DNA of 21,935 bases from Xanthobacteraceae bacterium. GTDB taxonomy: Bacteria > Pseudomonadota > Alphaproteobacteria > Rhizobiales > Xanthobacteraceae. The translations under genes were made by a program, and so were the position numbers. Shown piece by piece: positions 1-6,936 of this stretch (position 1 is its first letter; each line of letters begins with the position of its first letter). The notes under the pieces are model-generated. The model searched no databases. It saw only the letters and a list, made by a program, of their open reading frames with translations, and was not told the DNA's origin. The stretch is taken from positions 1 through 21,935 of the forward strand of contig JAIESC010000078.1 in NCBI GenBank assembly GCA_019746355.1, written 5' to 3'.

Positions 1-107
1 ATCATCACCGGCGACATGCCGCCGATCTGCTCGCAGATGTATTTCCAGGTCCAGCCCTTCTCGCGCTTGATGTCGAGCAGCTTTTCGGTGAGGTCGGAAC
101 GTTTCAT
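1..107 (-). CDS. cynS: Cyanase (cyanate hydratase), N-terminal fragment cut by window edge
   Basis: Cyanase converts cyanate plus bicarbonate to carbamate and CO2, and carbamate then releases ammonia, so cyanate becomes a nitrogen source. Only the first 35 to 36 codons are in the window. The reading frame begins MKRSDLTEKLLDIKREKGWT and continues through an ICEQIGG segment. This matches, from memory, the N-terminal helical DNA-binding-like domain of alphaproteobacterial cyanases, which are about 150 residues long. The catalytic C-terminal residues (Arg, Glu, Ser) lie outside the window and cannot be checked. The ATG at 105-107 is preceded by GGGAGA at good spacing. The gene follows the transporter ATPase after 51 bp on the same strand, which fits an uptake-plus-degradation operon. 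The identification rests on a short stretch but is strengthened by the transporter type. Confidence 0.82.
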   Translation of the reverse strand, partial: MKRSDLTEKLLDIKREKGWTWKYICEQIGGMSPVM

Positions 108-158
108 GGTGTTCTCCCGGCAGGTTGGTGACTTCAAGAAAGTTCAATGCCCGCCAGA

Positions 159-1061
159 TCAATGCCCGTGACTGGCGAGGCGGATCACGGTGGAGTCCGG
201 ATCGACCGGCGGACCGTCGACGCCCGGCTGCACCACCGGAACATGGCGTGGATCGAAGTCCGGCGTCTGGCTGACGAAGGTGCGGCTGCGCGTGACCAGA
301 AAATCGATGATGTGGTTGCGCAGCGGGTAGTAGAGCGGATGCTTATGGATGCCGACGCGCTCGCGGCTCTTCGGCAGCGGGTTCTCGACGATCTCCGCCA
401 TCACCGCCCCGGGGCCGTTGGTCATCAGCACGATCCTGTCGGCGAGATAAATCGCCTCGTCGACGTCGTGGGTGATCATGAAGGTGGTCTGGCCGGTCTC
501 CTGGCAGATGCGGCGCACCTCGTCCTGCAGGGTGCCGCGGGTCAGCGCGTCGAGCGCGGAGAACGGCTCGTCCATCAGCATCATCTTCGGCTGGATCGAA
601 AGCGCGCGGGCGATGCCGACACGCTGCTTCATGCCGCCGGAGAGCTCGGACGGCCGCTTGTGCTCGGAGCCGGTGAGACCGACGAGATCGATGAACTGCT
701 GCGCCTGGGCGCGGACCTGCGCCGCGCTCCAGCGCCGCCACTTCGACGACACGGCGTAGGCGACGTTGCCCATCACCGTGCGCCAGGGCAGCAGCGAATG
801 GCCCTGGAAGATCACCGCGCGGTCGAGGCTCGGCCCCTCGATGGCGAGGTTGTCGACGATCACCGTGCCGCCGCTCGGCTGGTCGAGGCCGGCGAGAATG
901 TTGAGCACCGTGGTCTTGCCGCAACCGGAGTGGCCGATGACACAGGTGAACTCGCCGCGGTTCATCGTCAGCCACAGGTTCTCGAAAATCGTCGTCGTTC
1001 CGCCGTTTGGCGCCGCATAGCGCCGGGAGATAGCCTCGAGCGAGATGAACTTCTCCGCCAT
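159..1061 (-). CDS. cynD: Cyanate/nitrate-type ABC transporter ATPase
   Basis: This is the cytoplasmic ATPase of an ABC importer of the nitrate/sulfonate/taurine/cyanate class (NrtD, CynD, SsuB, TauB). The 300-residue protein has Walker [10 protein letters not shown] at 43-51, a Q-loop near Gln86, the signature LSGGMKQR at 140-147, Walker B MMLMDEP at 160-166, D-loop SALD at 168-171 and the H-loop His198. The tail beyond residue 250 is Pro/Asp-rich and is typical of NrtD/CynD-like ATPases rather than TauB. The ATG is preceded by GGAG, which overlaps the stop codon of the permease gene; the two genes are only 4 bp apart, so they are almost certainly translationally coupled. The cyanate assignment comes from the adjacent cyanase; on sequence alone nitrate or bicarbonate transport would be equally possible. 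Confidence 0.88.
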   Translation of the reverse strand: MAEKFISLEAISRRYAAPNGGTTTIFENLWLTMNRGEFTCVIGHSGCGKTTVLNILAGLDQPSGGTVIVDNLAIEGPSLDRAVIFQGHSLLPWRTVMGNVAYAVSSKWRRWSAAQVRAQAQQFIDLVGLTGSEHKRPSELSGGMKQRVGIARALSIQPKMMLMDEPFSALDALTRGTLQDEVRRICQETGQTTFMITHDVDEAIYLADRIVLMTNGPGAVMAEIVENPLPKSRERVGIHKHPLYYPLRNHIIDFLVTRSRTFVSQTPDFDPRHVPVVQPGVDGPPVDPDSTVIRLASHGH

Positions 1062-1065
1062 GGCG

Positions 1066-1905
1066 CTACTCCGGGAAGGTGACCATGCGCGCCGCGAAGG
1101 CGAGGATCTGGTCGAGCACCATGCCGACCAGGCCGATCAGCAGGATCGCATTGATGACGTTGGTGATGGAGAGATTGTTCCACTCGTTCCAGACGAAGTA
1201 GCCGATGCCGGTGCCGCCGACGAGCATCTCGGCCGCAACGATGACCAGCCAGGCGATGCCGATGGAGATGCGCATGCCGGTGACGATGGTGGGCGCTGCG
1301 GCCGGCAGGATCACCGTGAAGGCGCGGCGGAACACGCCGACCTCGAGGGTCCGGGCGACGTTGAGCCATTCCTTGCGCACCGAGGCGACGCCGAACGCGG
1401 TGTTGATCAGCATCGGCCAGAGCGAACAGATGAAGATCACGAAGATCGCGGAAAGGCCGGAGTCCTTGATGGTGTAGAGCGCGAGCGGCATCCAGGCGAG
1501 CGGCGAGATCGGCTTCAGCACCTGGATGAACGGATCGAGCGCCCGGCTCATCACCGGCGACATGCCGATCAGGAAGCCGATCGGGATCGCGACCAGAACG
1601 GCCAGCAGGTAGCCGATGCCGACACGGGCGATCGAATAGGCGAGCTGGATGCCGACGCCCTTGTCGTTCGGCCCCTTGTCGTAGAACGGCTGCCGCAAGT
1701 GCTCCCAGAGCTTGGCGCCGACATCGAGCGGGCCCGGCATCGCCGATTTGCCCTGCGTCGCGGTGAGCCCCATCAGCTTGGCGTATTCCGGGTCCATCTG
1801 CTGGACCGTCCCGGTGCCGCGGGTGGCGAGGTGCCACGCCATCAGGAAGATGACGAAGATCACGATGGACACGAGCGCTGCGCGGAGCGTGAGCGAGCGG
1901 CTCAT
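1066..1905 (-). CDS. cynB: Cyanate/nitrate-type ABC transporter permease
   Basis: This is the inner-membrane permease of the same importer (BPD_transp_1 family, NrtB/CynB/SsuC type), 279 residues. An N-terminal membrane segment at about 8-25 is followed by a periplasmic stretch, then at least five hydrophobic helices. The cytoplasmic EAA-type loop, which contacts the ATPase, is around [20 protein letters not shown]. The frame stays open upstream to 2028, but those 41 extra residues are encoded by the palindromic repeat element. The ATG at 1905 is preceded by GGGAGG at ideal spacing and gives the N-terminus [11 protein letters not shown], so I use it. The gap to the upstream binding-protein gene is 169 bp, unusually long for such an operon, and is filled by the repeat at 1939-2034. 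Confidence 0.87.
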   Translation of the reverse strand: MSRSLTLRAALVSIVIFVIFLMAWHLATRGTGTVQQMDPEYAKLMGLTATQGKSAMPGPLDVGAKLWEHLRQPFYDKGPNDKGVGIQLAYSIARVGIGYLLAVLVAIPIGFLIGMSPVMSRALDPFIQVLKPISPLAWMPLALYTIKDSGLSAIFVIFICSLWPMLINTAFGVASVRKEWLNVARTLEVGVFRRAFTVILPAAAPTIVTGMRISIGIAWLVIVAAEMLVGGTGIGYFVWNEWNNLSITNVINAILLIGLVGMVLDQILAFAARMVTFPE

Positions 1906-1938
1906 GGACGCACCCTCCCGGCAGACAGCGCGAGCAAT

Positions 1939-2034
1939 CGTAGGGTGGGCAAAGCCGCGCCAGCGGCGTGCCCACGTCTTTGTTTCGAGCAAGCACACGT
2001 GGGCACGGCGCTTCGCGCCTTTGCCCACCCTACG
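1939..2034. repeat. REP-like palindromic repeat between cynA and cynB
   Basis: Perfect 16-bp outer arms, CGTAGGGTGGGCAAAG at 1939-1954 and its exact reverse complement at 2019-2034, enclose a second inverted pair, CGTGCCCACGT at 1967-1977 and its complement at 1997-2007. The RNA would form a long nested stem-loop. The GTAGGGTGGGCAAAG core is, from memory, a dispersed intergenic repeat in Bradyrhizobium-type genomes. No transposase is present. Its position inside an operon suggests an effect on transcript stability or partial termination. Confidence 0.85.
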
Positions 2035-2074
2035 CGTTGGCGTCGCAACACTAGCGCAGTGCCCGGCAGCATCA

Positions 2075-3460
2075 TCACGCCCGCTTGATCGCGAAGCTCT
2101 TGATGTACTCGTCCGGCTTCGACGGATCGAATATCTTGCCCATCACCGAGAACGCCTTCGAAGTGGCGGCGGGTGGCGTGAGCCCGACCTGCTTCATCAG
2201 CTTGGTCGTGTCGGTGGCGAGGTAGATCTGCTTGGCGACCGCGGCGTAATCGACGTCGGCCTTGAGCTGACCCCAGCGCTTCATCTGAGTCATGATCCAG
2301 ACCGCGAAGGATTCCCACGGGAACGGATCGAAGTCGACGCGGTTCGGCACGCGCTGCACGCTGCCGAGCCCGTCGGCGAAGGTCCCGGTCAGGATCTGCT
2401 CCAGCACGGTGACCGGCTGGTTGATGTAGTTCGCGGGCGCGATGGCCTCGGCGATCTGCTTGCGGTTCTCCGCCTTGGTCGCGAACGCGGTGGCGTCGAT
2501 GATCGCCTTGAGCAGCGCCGCATAGGTGTTCGGCGAACCGGTGACGAACTCCTTCGACGCCGCGAAGGCGCAGCACGGATGGCCCTCCCAGATGTCCTTG
2601 GAGAGGATGTGGATGAAACCCACGCCATCGAACACCGCGCGCTGGTTCATCGGATCCGGGCCGAGGAATCCGTCGATGTTGTCGGCGCGGAGGTTTGCGA
2701 CCATCTCCGGCGGCGGCACCGCGCGGATCTGCACGTCGGTGTCGGGGTCAAGGCCGTGCTCCGCGAGATAGTAGCGCAGCAGATAGTTGTGCATCGAATA
2801 GTCGAACGGCACCGCGAACTTGAAGCCCTTCCACGTTTTGGGGTCGCGCTTGTCCTTGTGCTTGACCGACAGCGTGATCGCCTGGCCGTTGATGTTTTCC
2901 ACCGCCGGCATCGTGTACGGCACCGGATTGGAGCCGACCCCGAGCGTGATGGCGATCGGCATCGGCGAAAGCATGTGCGCCGCGTCGTATTCCTTGTTCA
3001 GGGTCTTGTCGCGGATCACCGCCCAGCCCGCGGTCTTGATCACCTCGACGTTGAGACCGTGCTTCGAATAGAATCCCATCGGGTGCGCCATGATGATCGG
3101 CGTGGCGCAGGTGATCGGGATGAACCCGACCTTGAGATCCTTCTTCTCGATCGTGCCGCCTTGCGCGAAGACATCGGTCGCCGTCGACAACGGGAGGAAC
3201 TGCGAGAGCGCGGCGAGCGCCGTCGAGGCGCCGACCGATTTCAGGAACGCGCGCCGGCTTGCGTCGTGCGGGAACACCGCGCGCATCACCGCGGAGGCGA
3301 CGACGCCCTCGTAACGCTGCTCGTCGCTCGGGCCCGCGACCGGCACGCATGGCGGCTGAGCGTCGCGGGCGTGCTCGGCCTCGCTGACATGGCGGCCGCA
3401 GGAGCAGCCGGAGCGGTTGAGACCGCGCTTGGCGTCGAAAGGATTGTCGAACATGGACAT
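2075..3460 (-). CDS. cynA: Tat-exported ABC substrate-binding protein, NrtA/CmpA/CynA family
   Basis: This is the periplasmic solute-binding protein of the importer, in the nitrate/bicarbonate/cyanate (NrtA/CmpA/CynA) family, about 461 residues, the usual size for this subgroup. A twin-arginine motif SRRAFLK is at 68-74, followed by a hydrophobic segment and a likely cleavage region ending FAQ near residue 100. The Tat signal is preceded by about 65 residues containing a CxC pair (Cys19, Cys21) and Cys38, an unusually long n-region. The mature part begins KKDLKVGFIPITCATPI, as in NrtA-type proteins. Start choice: the ATG at 3458-3460 has a GGGGGG run at fitting distance. In-frame alternatives are an ATG at 3475, with no good ribosome site, and one at 3454. 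It is the first gene of the operon, downstream of the sigma-54 promoter at 3518-3533. Confidence 0.85.
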   Translation of the reverse strand: MSMFDNPFDAKRGLNRSGCSCGRHVSEAEHARDAQPPCVPVAGPSDEQRYEGVVASAVMRAVFPHDASRRAFLKSVGASTALAALSQFLPLSTATDVFAQGGTIEKKDLKVGFIPITCATPIIMAHPMGFYSKHGLNVEVIKTAGWAVIRDKTLNKEYDAAHMLSPMPIAITLGVGSNPVPYTMPAVENINGQAITLSVKHKDKRDPKTWKGFKFAVPFDYSMHNYLLRYYLAEHGLDPDTDVQIRAVPPPEMVANLRADNIDGFLGPDPMNQRAVFDGVGFIHILSKDIWEGHPCCAFAASKEFVTGSPNTYAALLKAIIDATAFATKAENRKQIAEAIAPANYINQPVTVLEQILTGTFADGLGSVQRVPNRVDFDPFPWESFAVWIMTQMKRWGQLKADVDYAAVAKQIYLATDTTKLMKQVGLTPPAATSKAFSVMGKIFDPSKPDEYIKSFAIKRA

Positions 3461-3483
3461 CGGCACGCCCCCCATCGTTGTCG

Positions 3484-3499
3484 CCGCGCGTCCGCGCGG
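3484..3499 (-). promoter_or_regulatory. GC-rich hairpin in cynA leader
   Basis: The six-bp perfect stem CCGCGC/GCGCGG with a four-base loop falls between the predicted sigma-54 start site (about 3507) and the cynA ribosome site. It would be in the 5' leader of the transcript and could affect translation initiation. It could equally be chance in GC-rich DNA. Confidence 0.35.
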
Positions 3500-3517
3500 G
3501 GATGGCGAGCCGATTTT

Positions 3518-3533
3518 TGCAATGGCCGTGCCA
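3518..3533 (-). promoter_or_regulatory. Sigma-54 (RpoN) promoter for the cyn operon
   Basis: Read on the minus strand the site is TGGCACGGCCATTGCA. It matches the sigma-54 -24/-12 consensus TGGCACG-N4-TTGC(A/T) at every conserved position, including the invariant GG and GC at correct spacing. The -12 element lies 58 bp upstream of the chosen cynA start, so transcription should start near 3507. Sigma-54 promoters need an enhancer-binding activator. NtrC is the natural candidate for a nitrogen-scavenging operon, but I found no convincing NtrC site in the ~180 bp upstream. Confidence 0.82.
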
Positions 3534-3628
3534 AGCCGCGCCGGCGCAGCGCCGCGGCTATCTGGCGTTCAAAAATGCAGGGTTCTTGTATGCAATTGGG
3601 GGCGAACCCGCCCGATCCCTGGGCAGAT

Positions 3629-3663
3629 GCCGATTTTTTCGCCGGTCCGATGAAAAAACCGGC
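3629..3663. other. Inverted repeat with T/A-tract arms, intergenic
   Basis: Twelve-base arms at 3629-3640 and 3652-3663 pair with one mismatch and enclose an 11-bp centre. An alternative GCCGGT/ACCGGC pairing lies within it. It sits 50 bp past the stop of the upstream exported-protein gene and about 95 bp upstream of the -24/-12 promoter. It could be a terminator for the former or a protein-binding site for the latter. There is no clean U-tract after the stem on the minus strand. Confidence 0.4.
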
Positions 3664-3712
3664 TGAGTCTGCCTCGCAGGCCCCGCCCCGCCGGCCGCCC
3701 TGATCGACCTCG

Positions 3713-4324
3713 CTATTGAGGCGTTACCCCGTCGCGGCCGACATTGATGCGCGCCGCCTCGTAGCTGCCGTCGGCCTTCCTGGTCGCCGCCAGAACGGTA
3801 AACGCCGCGCCCGCCTTCAGATCGGCCGCGCTGCCGATCTCGTACCGGGTGATCGGCACGTTCGGCGGCACGACGATCTTCTTCTCTCCGTCCTTGAATT
3901 TGAGAAGGATGGTCGACCCGTCGACGCCGGCCACCGTTGCGCCCGAGGCGGTGCCGTTGGTCATGGTGCTGTTGGGCACCGGCGCATAGGGACGATGCCC
4001 CTCGCCCGTGCCGCGCATCTGCTCGGGGAAGATGTGGACCTCGAGCGCCTTCTGCGAGCCGTCGGGCTGCGGCATCGCCGCGCTGCCGAGGAACGTGCCT
4101 TCCTTGACCTCGGCCATCGTGGCCTTGACCACCGCGACGATCGTCGCATTGCCAGTCAGCGAAAGCGTCGCTTCGCCATCCCTGGTCTTCAGCGTCAGCG
4201 CATTGCCGTCGACCTTCTCGATGGTGCCGCGCAGCCGCACCGTCTGAGCCTGCTGCGCAGAGGCGAGCGCGCAGGTTGCCGCAACGAGCGAACCGGCCAG
4301 CATGAATTTCAGCGTGGTTTTCAT
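3713..4324 (-). CDS. Exported DUF5666-like beta-rich protein (second of tandem pair)
   Basis: A 203-residue exported protein of unknown function. Residues 1-23 form a Sec signal peptide (MKTTLKFMLAGSLVAA, cleavage likely after ASA). The mature part opens VRLRGTIEKVDGNALTLKTR, the pattern of small OB-like/DUF5666 domains (G-x-V/I-x-x-V-D-G-x-x-L-T-L). A second similar segment lies at VAGVDGSTILLKFKDGEKKI. Conserved sub-motifs such as SAAMPQPDGSQKALEVHIFP and NSTMTNGT are shared with the adjacent paralogue. Homologues are, from memory, sometimes labelled 'metal ABC transporter permease', which the sequence does not support because there are no membrane helices beyond the signal. The ATG at 4324 follows AGGAG; the upstream in-frame extension is not credible. 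It is probably cotranscribed with the paralogue 111 bp upstream. Confidence 0.75.
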   Translation of the reverse strand: MKTTLKFMLAGSLVAATCALASAQQAQTVRLRGTIEKVDGNALTLKTRDGEATLSLTGNATIVAVVKATMAEVKEGTFLGSAAMPQPDGSQKALEVHIFPEQMRGTGEGHRPYAPVPNSTMTNGTASGATVAGVDGSTILLKFKDGEKKIVVPPNVPITRYEIGSAADLKAGAAFTVLAATRKADGSYEAARINVGRDGVTPQ

Positions 4325-4355
4325 TGTTGCTCTCCTCATCTCCCTCGGAAGCCAA

Positions 4356-4380
4356 CGCGCCGCCGTTCGACAGCGGCGCG
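4356..4380 (-). other. Hairpin between the tandem paralogues
   Basis: An 8-bp perfect stem (CGCGCCGC at 4356-4363 with GCGGCGCG at 4373-4380) and 9-base loop lie in the 111-bp spacer between the two exported-protein genes. No U-tract follows, so it is more likely an mRNA-processing or stability element than a terminator. Confidence 0.35.
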
Positions 4381-4435
4381 CCGGTTTCACTCGCGGTCTC
4401 CAATGGCCGGAACAAATGTCCCGGCTCACCGCCGC

Positions 4436-5056
4436 CTATTGCGGCGGGTCGATGTCGCGGCCGACCGCGATATTCGGCGCGGTCAGCGTGCCGTCGGCCT
4501 CCTTGCGCGCCGCGCCGACGAACACCTTGGCGCCGACCTTCAGGTCTGCAGCCGTGCCCGGCTCGTACTTGGCGATCGGCGTGCCCGGCGGGATCAGCAC
4601 CTTCTTCTCGCCGTCCTTGTACTTGACCAGCAGGTTCTGGCCGTCGTTGCCGGAGACGGTGGTGGCGACATTGGCGTTGGTCATGGTGCTGCCGGGCCGG
4701 CTGTCCCAGTCGGAGAAGCGGTCGGCAACGACGCCCTTCTGCGAATCCATGAAGATGTGGATGCCAAACGCCTTCTGCGTGCCGTCCGGCTGCGGCATGG
4801 CCGAGACACCGATGAACGAGCCTTCCTTGATCTCGCCGAGCGAAGACTTGACCATCGCCGCGATGCGCGGCGGCTCGGCGAGCTTCACCGTCAGGGTCTC
4901 GCCGCTTCGTGATTTCACCGACAGCGTATTGCCGTCGACCTTGGTGATCTCGCCGCGCACGCGCACGGTTGGCGCCTGCTGGGCCCAAACCACCGAAGCC
5001 GAAGCCATCAACATCAATCCGGCGGCTCCGAGCGCACGCCGTGTGATCGTCTGCAT
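4436..5056 (-). CDS. Exported DUF5666-like beta-rich protein (first of tandem pair)
   Basis: A 206-residue exported protein clearly paralogous to the gene at 3713-4324. Both share VRxRGxIxKVDGNxL, SAMPQPDG, a TMTN segment, a KxKDGEKK segment, a P(P)xxPIxxYExGxAADLKxGA segment and a C-terminal (I)xVGRD. The N-terminus MQTITRRALGAAGLMLMASA is a signal peptide with a TRRALG pair, so either Tat or Sec export is possible, with cleavage after VWA near residue 25. The mature protein is predicted to be mostly beta strands made of two repeats. The start has a GGAGG-like sequence (complement of CCTCC) about ten bases upstream. Function is unknown; a periplasmic binding or envelope-stress role is only a guess. 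Confidence 0.75.
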   Translation of the reverse strand: MQTITRRALGAAGLMLMASASVVWAQQAPTVRVRGEITKVDGNTLSVKSRSGETLTVKLAEPPRIAAMVKSSLGEIKEGSFIGVSAMPQPDGTQKAFGIHIFMDSQKGVVADRFSDWDSRPGSTMTNANVATTVSGNDGQNLLVKYKDGEKKVLIPPGTPIAKYEPGTAADLKVGAKVFVGAARKEADGTLTAPNIAVGRDIDPPQ

Positions 5057-5147
5057 GACCGTCCTCCCTGGAGAATGCGTCCGGGCTTATGCGACCGGCC
5101 GCGTGAACCCGTTCTGCCGTAACCCCCCGGCCCCGGGTCTTATTCCC

Positions 5148-5984
5148 CTACTTTATCAGGTCAGCCTCGATCAGGGACCGCAGTTCCGGTGTGACCTCGG
5201 GCCGGATCCCGAACCAGAGCTGGAAGCCCCTCACGGCCTGGTGAAGCAGCATTCCGAGGCCGTCGGCGACAGCATGGCCGCGGCTGCGGGCCGCCGCCAG
5301 CAGCGCGGTTTCCAACGGGGCATAAACCAGGTCTGTGACGACAGCTTGGCGCGGCAGGGAGCCGAGATCGACCTCGAGCGGCGGCTGCCCGGTCATGCCG
5401 AGCGAGGTGGTGTTGACCAGCAGGCTCGCGCGGGTGAGCAGATGCGGCAGCGCGGTCCAGTGCGCCGGATGCACCGCCGGGCCGAAACGCTCGCGCAGCG
5501 CCTGCGCCCGGTCGAGCGTCCGGTTCACGACATTGATCTTGCCGATGCCGCGCTCGATCAACCCATAGACCACCGCGCGCGCCGAGCCACCCGCGCCCAG
5601 AACGACCGCTTCGCCGCCGCGCAGCGCCCAGTCCGGCACCGCGGCGTCGAGATTGGCGGTGAAGCCTTCCACGTCGGTGTTGGTCGAGCGGAGCCGGCCG
5701 AGGTCGAACCACAGCGTGTTCGACGCGCCGACGGCTCTGGCCCGGTCGTCGGGCTCCGACAGCTCCAGCGCCGCCTCCTTGTGCGGGATGGTGATGTTGG
5801 CGCCGACATAGCCGCGCGACGACAGATTGCGGATGAAATCGGCGAAGGCCTCGGGCGCGACCGCCTCCGACCGGTAGTCGGCTTTGAGGCCGTGCTGCCT
5901 GATCCAATAGCCGTGGATCAACGGCGAGCGCGAATGCCTGATCGGCCAACCGATCACGCAGGCCGCTCGCACGCCTTCAGCCAT
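5148..5984 (-). CDS. aroE: Shikimate dehydrogenase (AroE family)
   Basis: Shikimate dehydrogenase reduces 3-dehydroshikimate to shikimate with NADPH in the cytoplasm. The 278-residue protein has full family length. Substrate-binding serines are in HSRSPLIH (Ser18, Ser20), the catalytic lysine is Lys69 in NITIPHKE, and the catalytic aspartate is Asp104 in STNTDVEGF. The dinucleotide loop VLGAGGSARAV is followed by NRT, the usual NADP-specific sequence, and the late motif NTTSLGM is present. The ATG at 5984 follows GAGGA. The gene begins 27 bp after an SDR gene on the same strand, so the two are probably cotranscribed. Housekeeping aroE in this group normally sits with maf, coaE and dnaQ, none of which is here. 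It may therefore be a second copy, or a quinate/shikimate catabolic enzyme. Confidence 0.9.
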   Translation of the reverse strand: MAEGVRAACVIGWPIRHSRSPLIHGYWIRQHGLKADYRSEAVAPEAFADFIRNLSSRGYVGANITIPHKEAALELSEPDDRARAVGASNTLWFDLGRLRSTNTDVEGFTANLDAAVPDWALRGGEAVVLGAGGSARAVVYGLIERGIGKINVVNRTLDRAQALRERFGPAVHPAHWTALPHLLTRASLLVNTTSLGMTGQPPLEVDLGSLPRQAVVTDLVYAPLETALLAAARSRGHAVADGLGMLLHQAVRGFQLWFGIRPEVTPELRSLIEADLIK

Positions 5985-6011
5985 TGTCCGGTCCTCGCGG
6001 GCGCCGCTCGG

Positions 6012-6800
6012 TCAGTAGTAGCCGACCGTCGAACCGCCATCGACCGCGATCGCGGTGCCCTGGATGTGCCGCGCCTTTTCGGAGCAGAGAAACAGTGTGA
6101 GCGCCGAGACGTCCTCGGCCTTGCCGAGCCGGCGCAGGCCGTCCTTGACGGTCGCTTCCTTCTTCAGCTCCTCGACCGACTTGCCCGACGCCTTCGAGCG
6201 CTGCTCGATGAGCTGGTAGAAGCGCTCGGTCTCGGTCGCGCCGGGATGGATCACGTTGACGTTGACCCCGTCCCGCTTGCCGACCTGCGACAGCGCCTTG
6301 GAGAAATTGCCCATCGCCGCGTTGACCGAAGCGCCGATCGAGAAATCCGCGCCAGGCGAACGCGCCGCGCCACCGCCGATGTTGACGACAAAGCCGTTCG
6401 CGGCCTTCAGCATCGGCCAGAACAGCCGGCACATGCGCACGCAGCCGAACAGCTTCAGCGCATAGCCGTCCATCCAGGCCTCGTCCGGCAGATCGACGAA
6501 GTTGCCGGCGCGCGTCGCGCCCGCCGAGTTCACCAGCACATCGCAGCGGTTGAACTTCTCCTTGACGGCGTTGAACGCCTGCTGGCAGCCTTCGAGCTTG
6601 CTCAGGTTGGCGTTGATGGCGACCGGCGCAGGGCCGCCCGCGGCCGCGATGGTTTTCGCCGCGGCGGCCAGATTCTCCGCCGACGACGACACGATCACGG
6701 TCTGCGCGCCCTGCCGCGCGAAGTCGACCGCGATCTCGCGGCCGATGCCGCGGCTGCCGCCGGTGATGACAACGACTTTTCCTGCAAACTCGCCTGGCAT
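6012..6800 (-). CDS. SDR-fold protein lacking the canonical catalytic tetrad
   Basis: A 262-residue short-chain dehydrogenase/reductase fold. The cofactor motif TGGSRGIG is at 13-20 and the structural NSAG is at 91-94. By my alignment the expected active-site residues are all changed: the Tyr-x3-Lys pair falls on Gly156 and Asn160 in FSIGASVNAAM, the serine falls in a Gly142-Gly144 run, and the helix-4 Asn is Lys116. A similar degenerate pattern (GSAGNAAL) occurs in a known SDR subgroup (PRK06125-like, from memory), so this is a family trait rather than decay. The C-terminus VDGGSTVGYY is intact. The protein may bind a nucleotide and work by another mechanism, or be non-enzymatic. The ATG at 6800 has a GGGGGA ribosome site; the longer frame from 6851 would read into the repeat. 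It is followed 27 bp later by aroE. Confidence 0.85.
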   Translation of the reverse strand: MPGEFAGKVVVITGGSRGIGREIAVDFARQGAQTVIVSSSAENLAAAAKTIAAAGGPAPVAINANLSKLEGCQQAFNAVKEKFNRCDVLVNSAGATRAGNFVDLPDEAWMDGYALKLFGCVRMCRLFWPMLKAANGFVVNIGGGAARSPGADFSIGASVNAAMGNFSKALSQVGKRDGVNVNVIHPGATETERFYQLIEQRSKASGKSVEELKKEATVKDGLRRLGKAEDVSALTLFLCSEKARHIQGTAIAVDGGSTVGYY

Positions 6801-6846
6801 TTCGTTTCCCCCGCTACGCTGGTTTGATTCTCTGAACTCGCACCGC

Positions 6847-6925
6847 GTCATGGCCGGGCATAGCCGTCCGAAGGACGGCGTCGCTTCGCTCGCCTATGCC
6901 CGCCCGGCACAAGGCCGGGCATGAC
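6847..6925. repeat. REP-like palindromic repeat
   Basis: The outer arms begin GTCATGGCCGGGC and end GGCCGGGCATGAC, imperfectly complementary. Inside are a perfect 7-bp hairpin with a GAA loop (GCCGTCC at 6863-6869, GGACGGC at 6873-6879) and GGGCATAG/CTATGCCC at 6856-6863 and 6894-6901. It fills most of the 136-bp gap between the FAH-family gene and the SDR gene. GCCGGGCATGAC-type palindromes are, from memory, common between genes in Bradyrhizobium relatives. Confidence 0.8.
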
Positions 6926-6936
6926 GACTGAGAGGT

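Noticed and set aside
3571..3595. NtrC-type enhancer site upstream of the sigma-54 promoter (TGCATACAAGAACCCTGCA)
   Set aside because: The two TGCA halves are 11 bp apart rather than 9, and the inner bases do not match the NtrC consensus.
1712..3703. 663-codon open frame on the plus strand
   Set aside because: Antisense to cynA and part of cynB and running through the palindromic repeat; no domain or ribosome site.
4302..6827. 841-codon open frame on the plus strand
   Set aside because: It runs antisense across three well-identified genes (a DUF5666-like gene, aroE, SDR). Its translation is Arg/Ala/Asp-rich without motifs, as expected for a shadow frame in GC-rich coding DNA.
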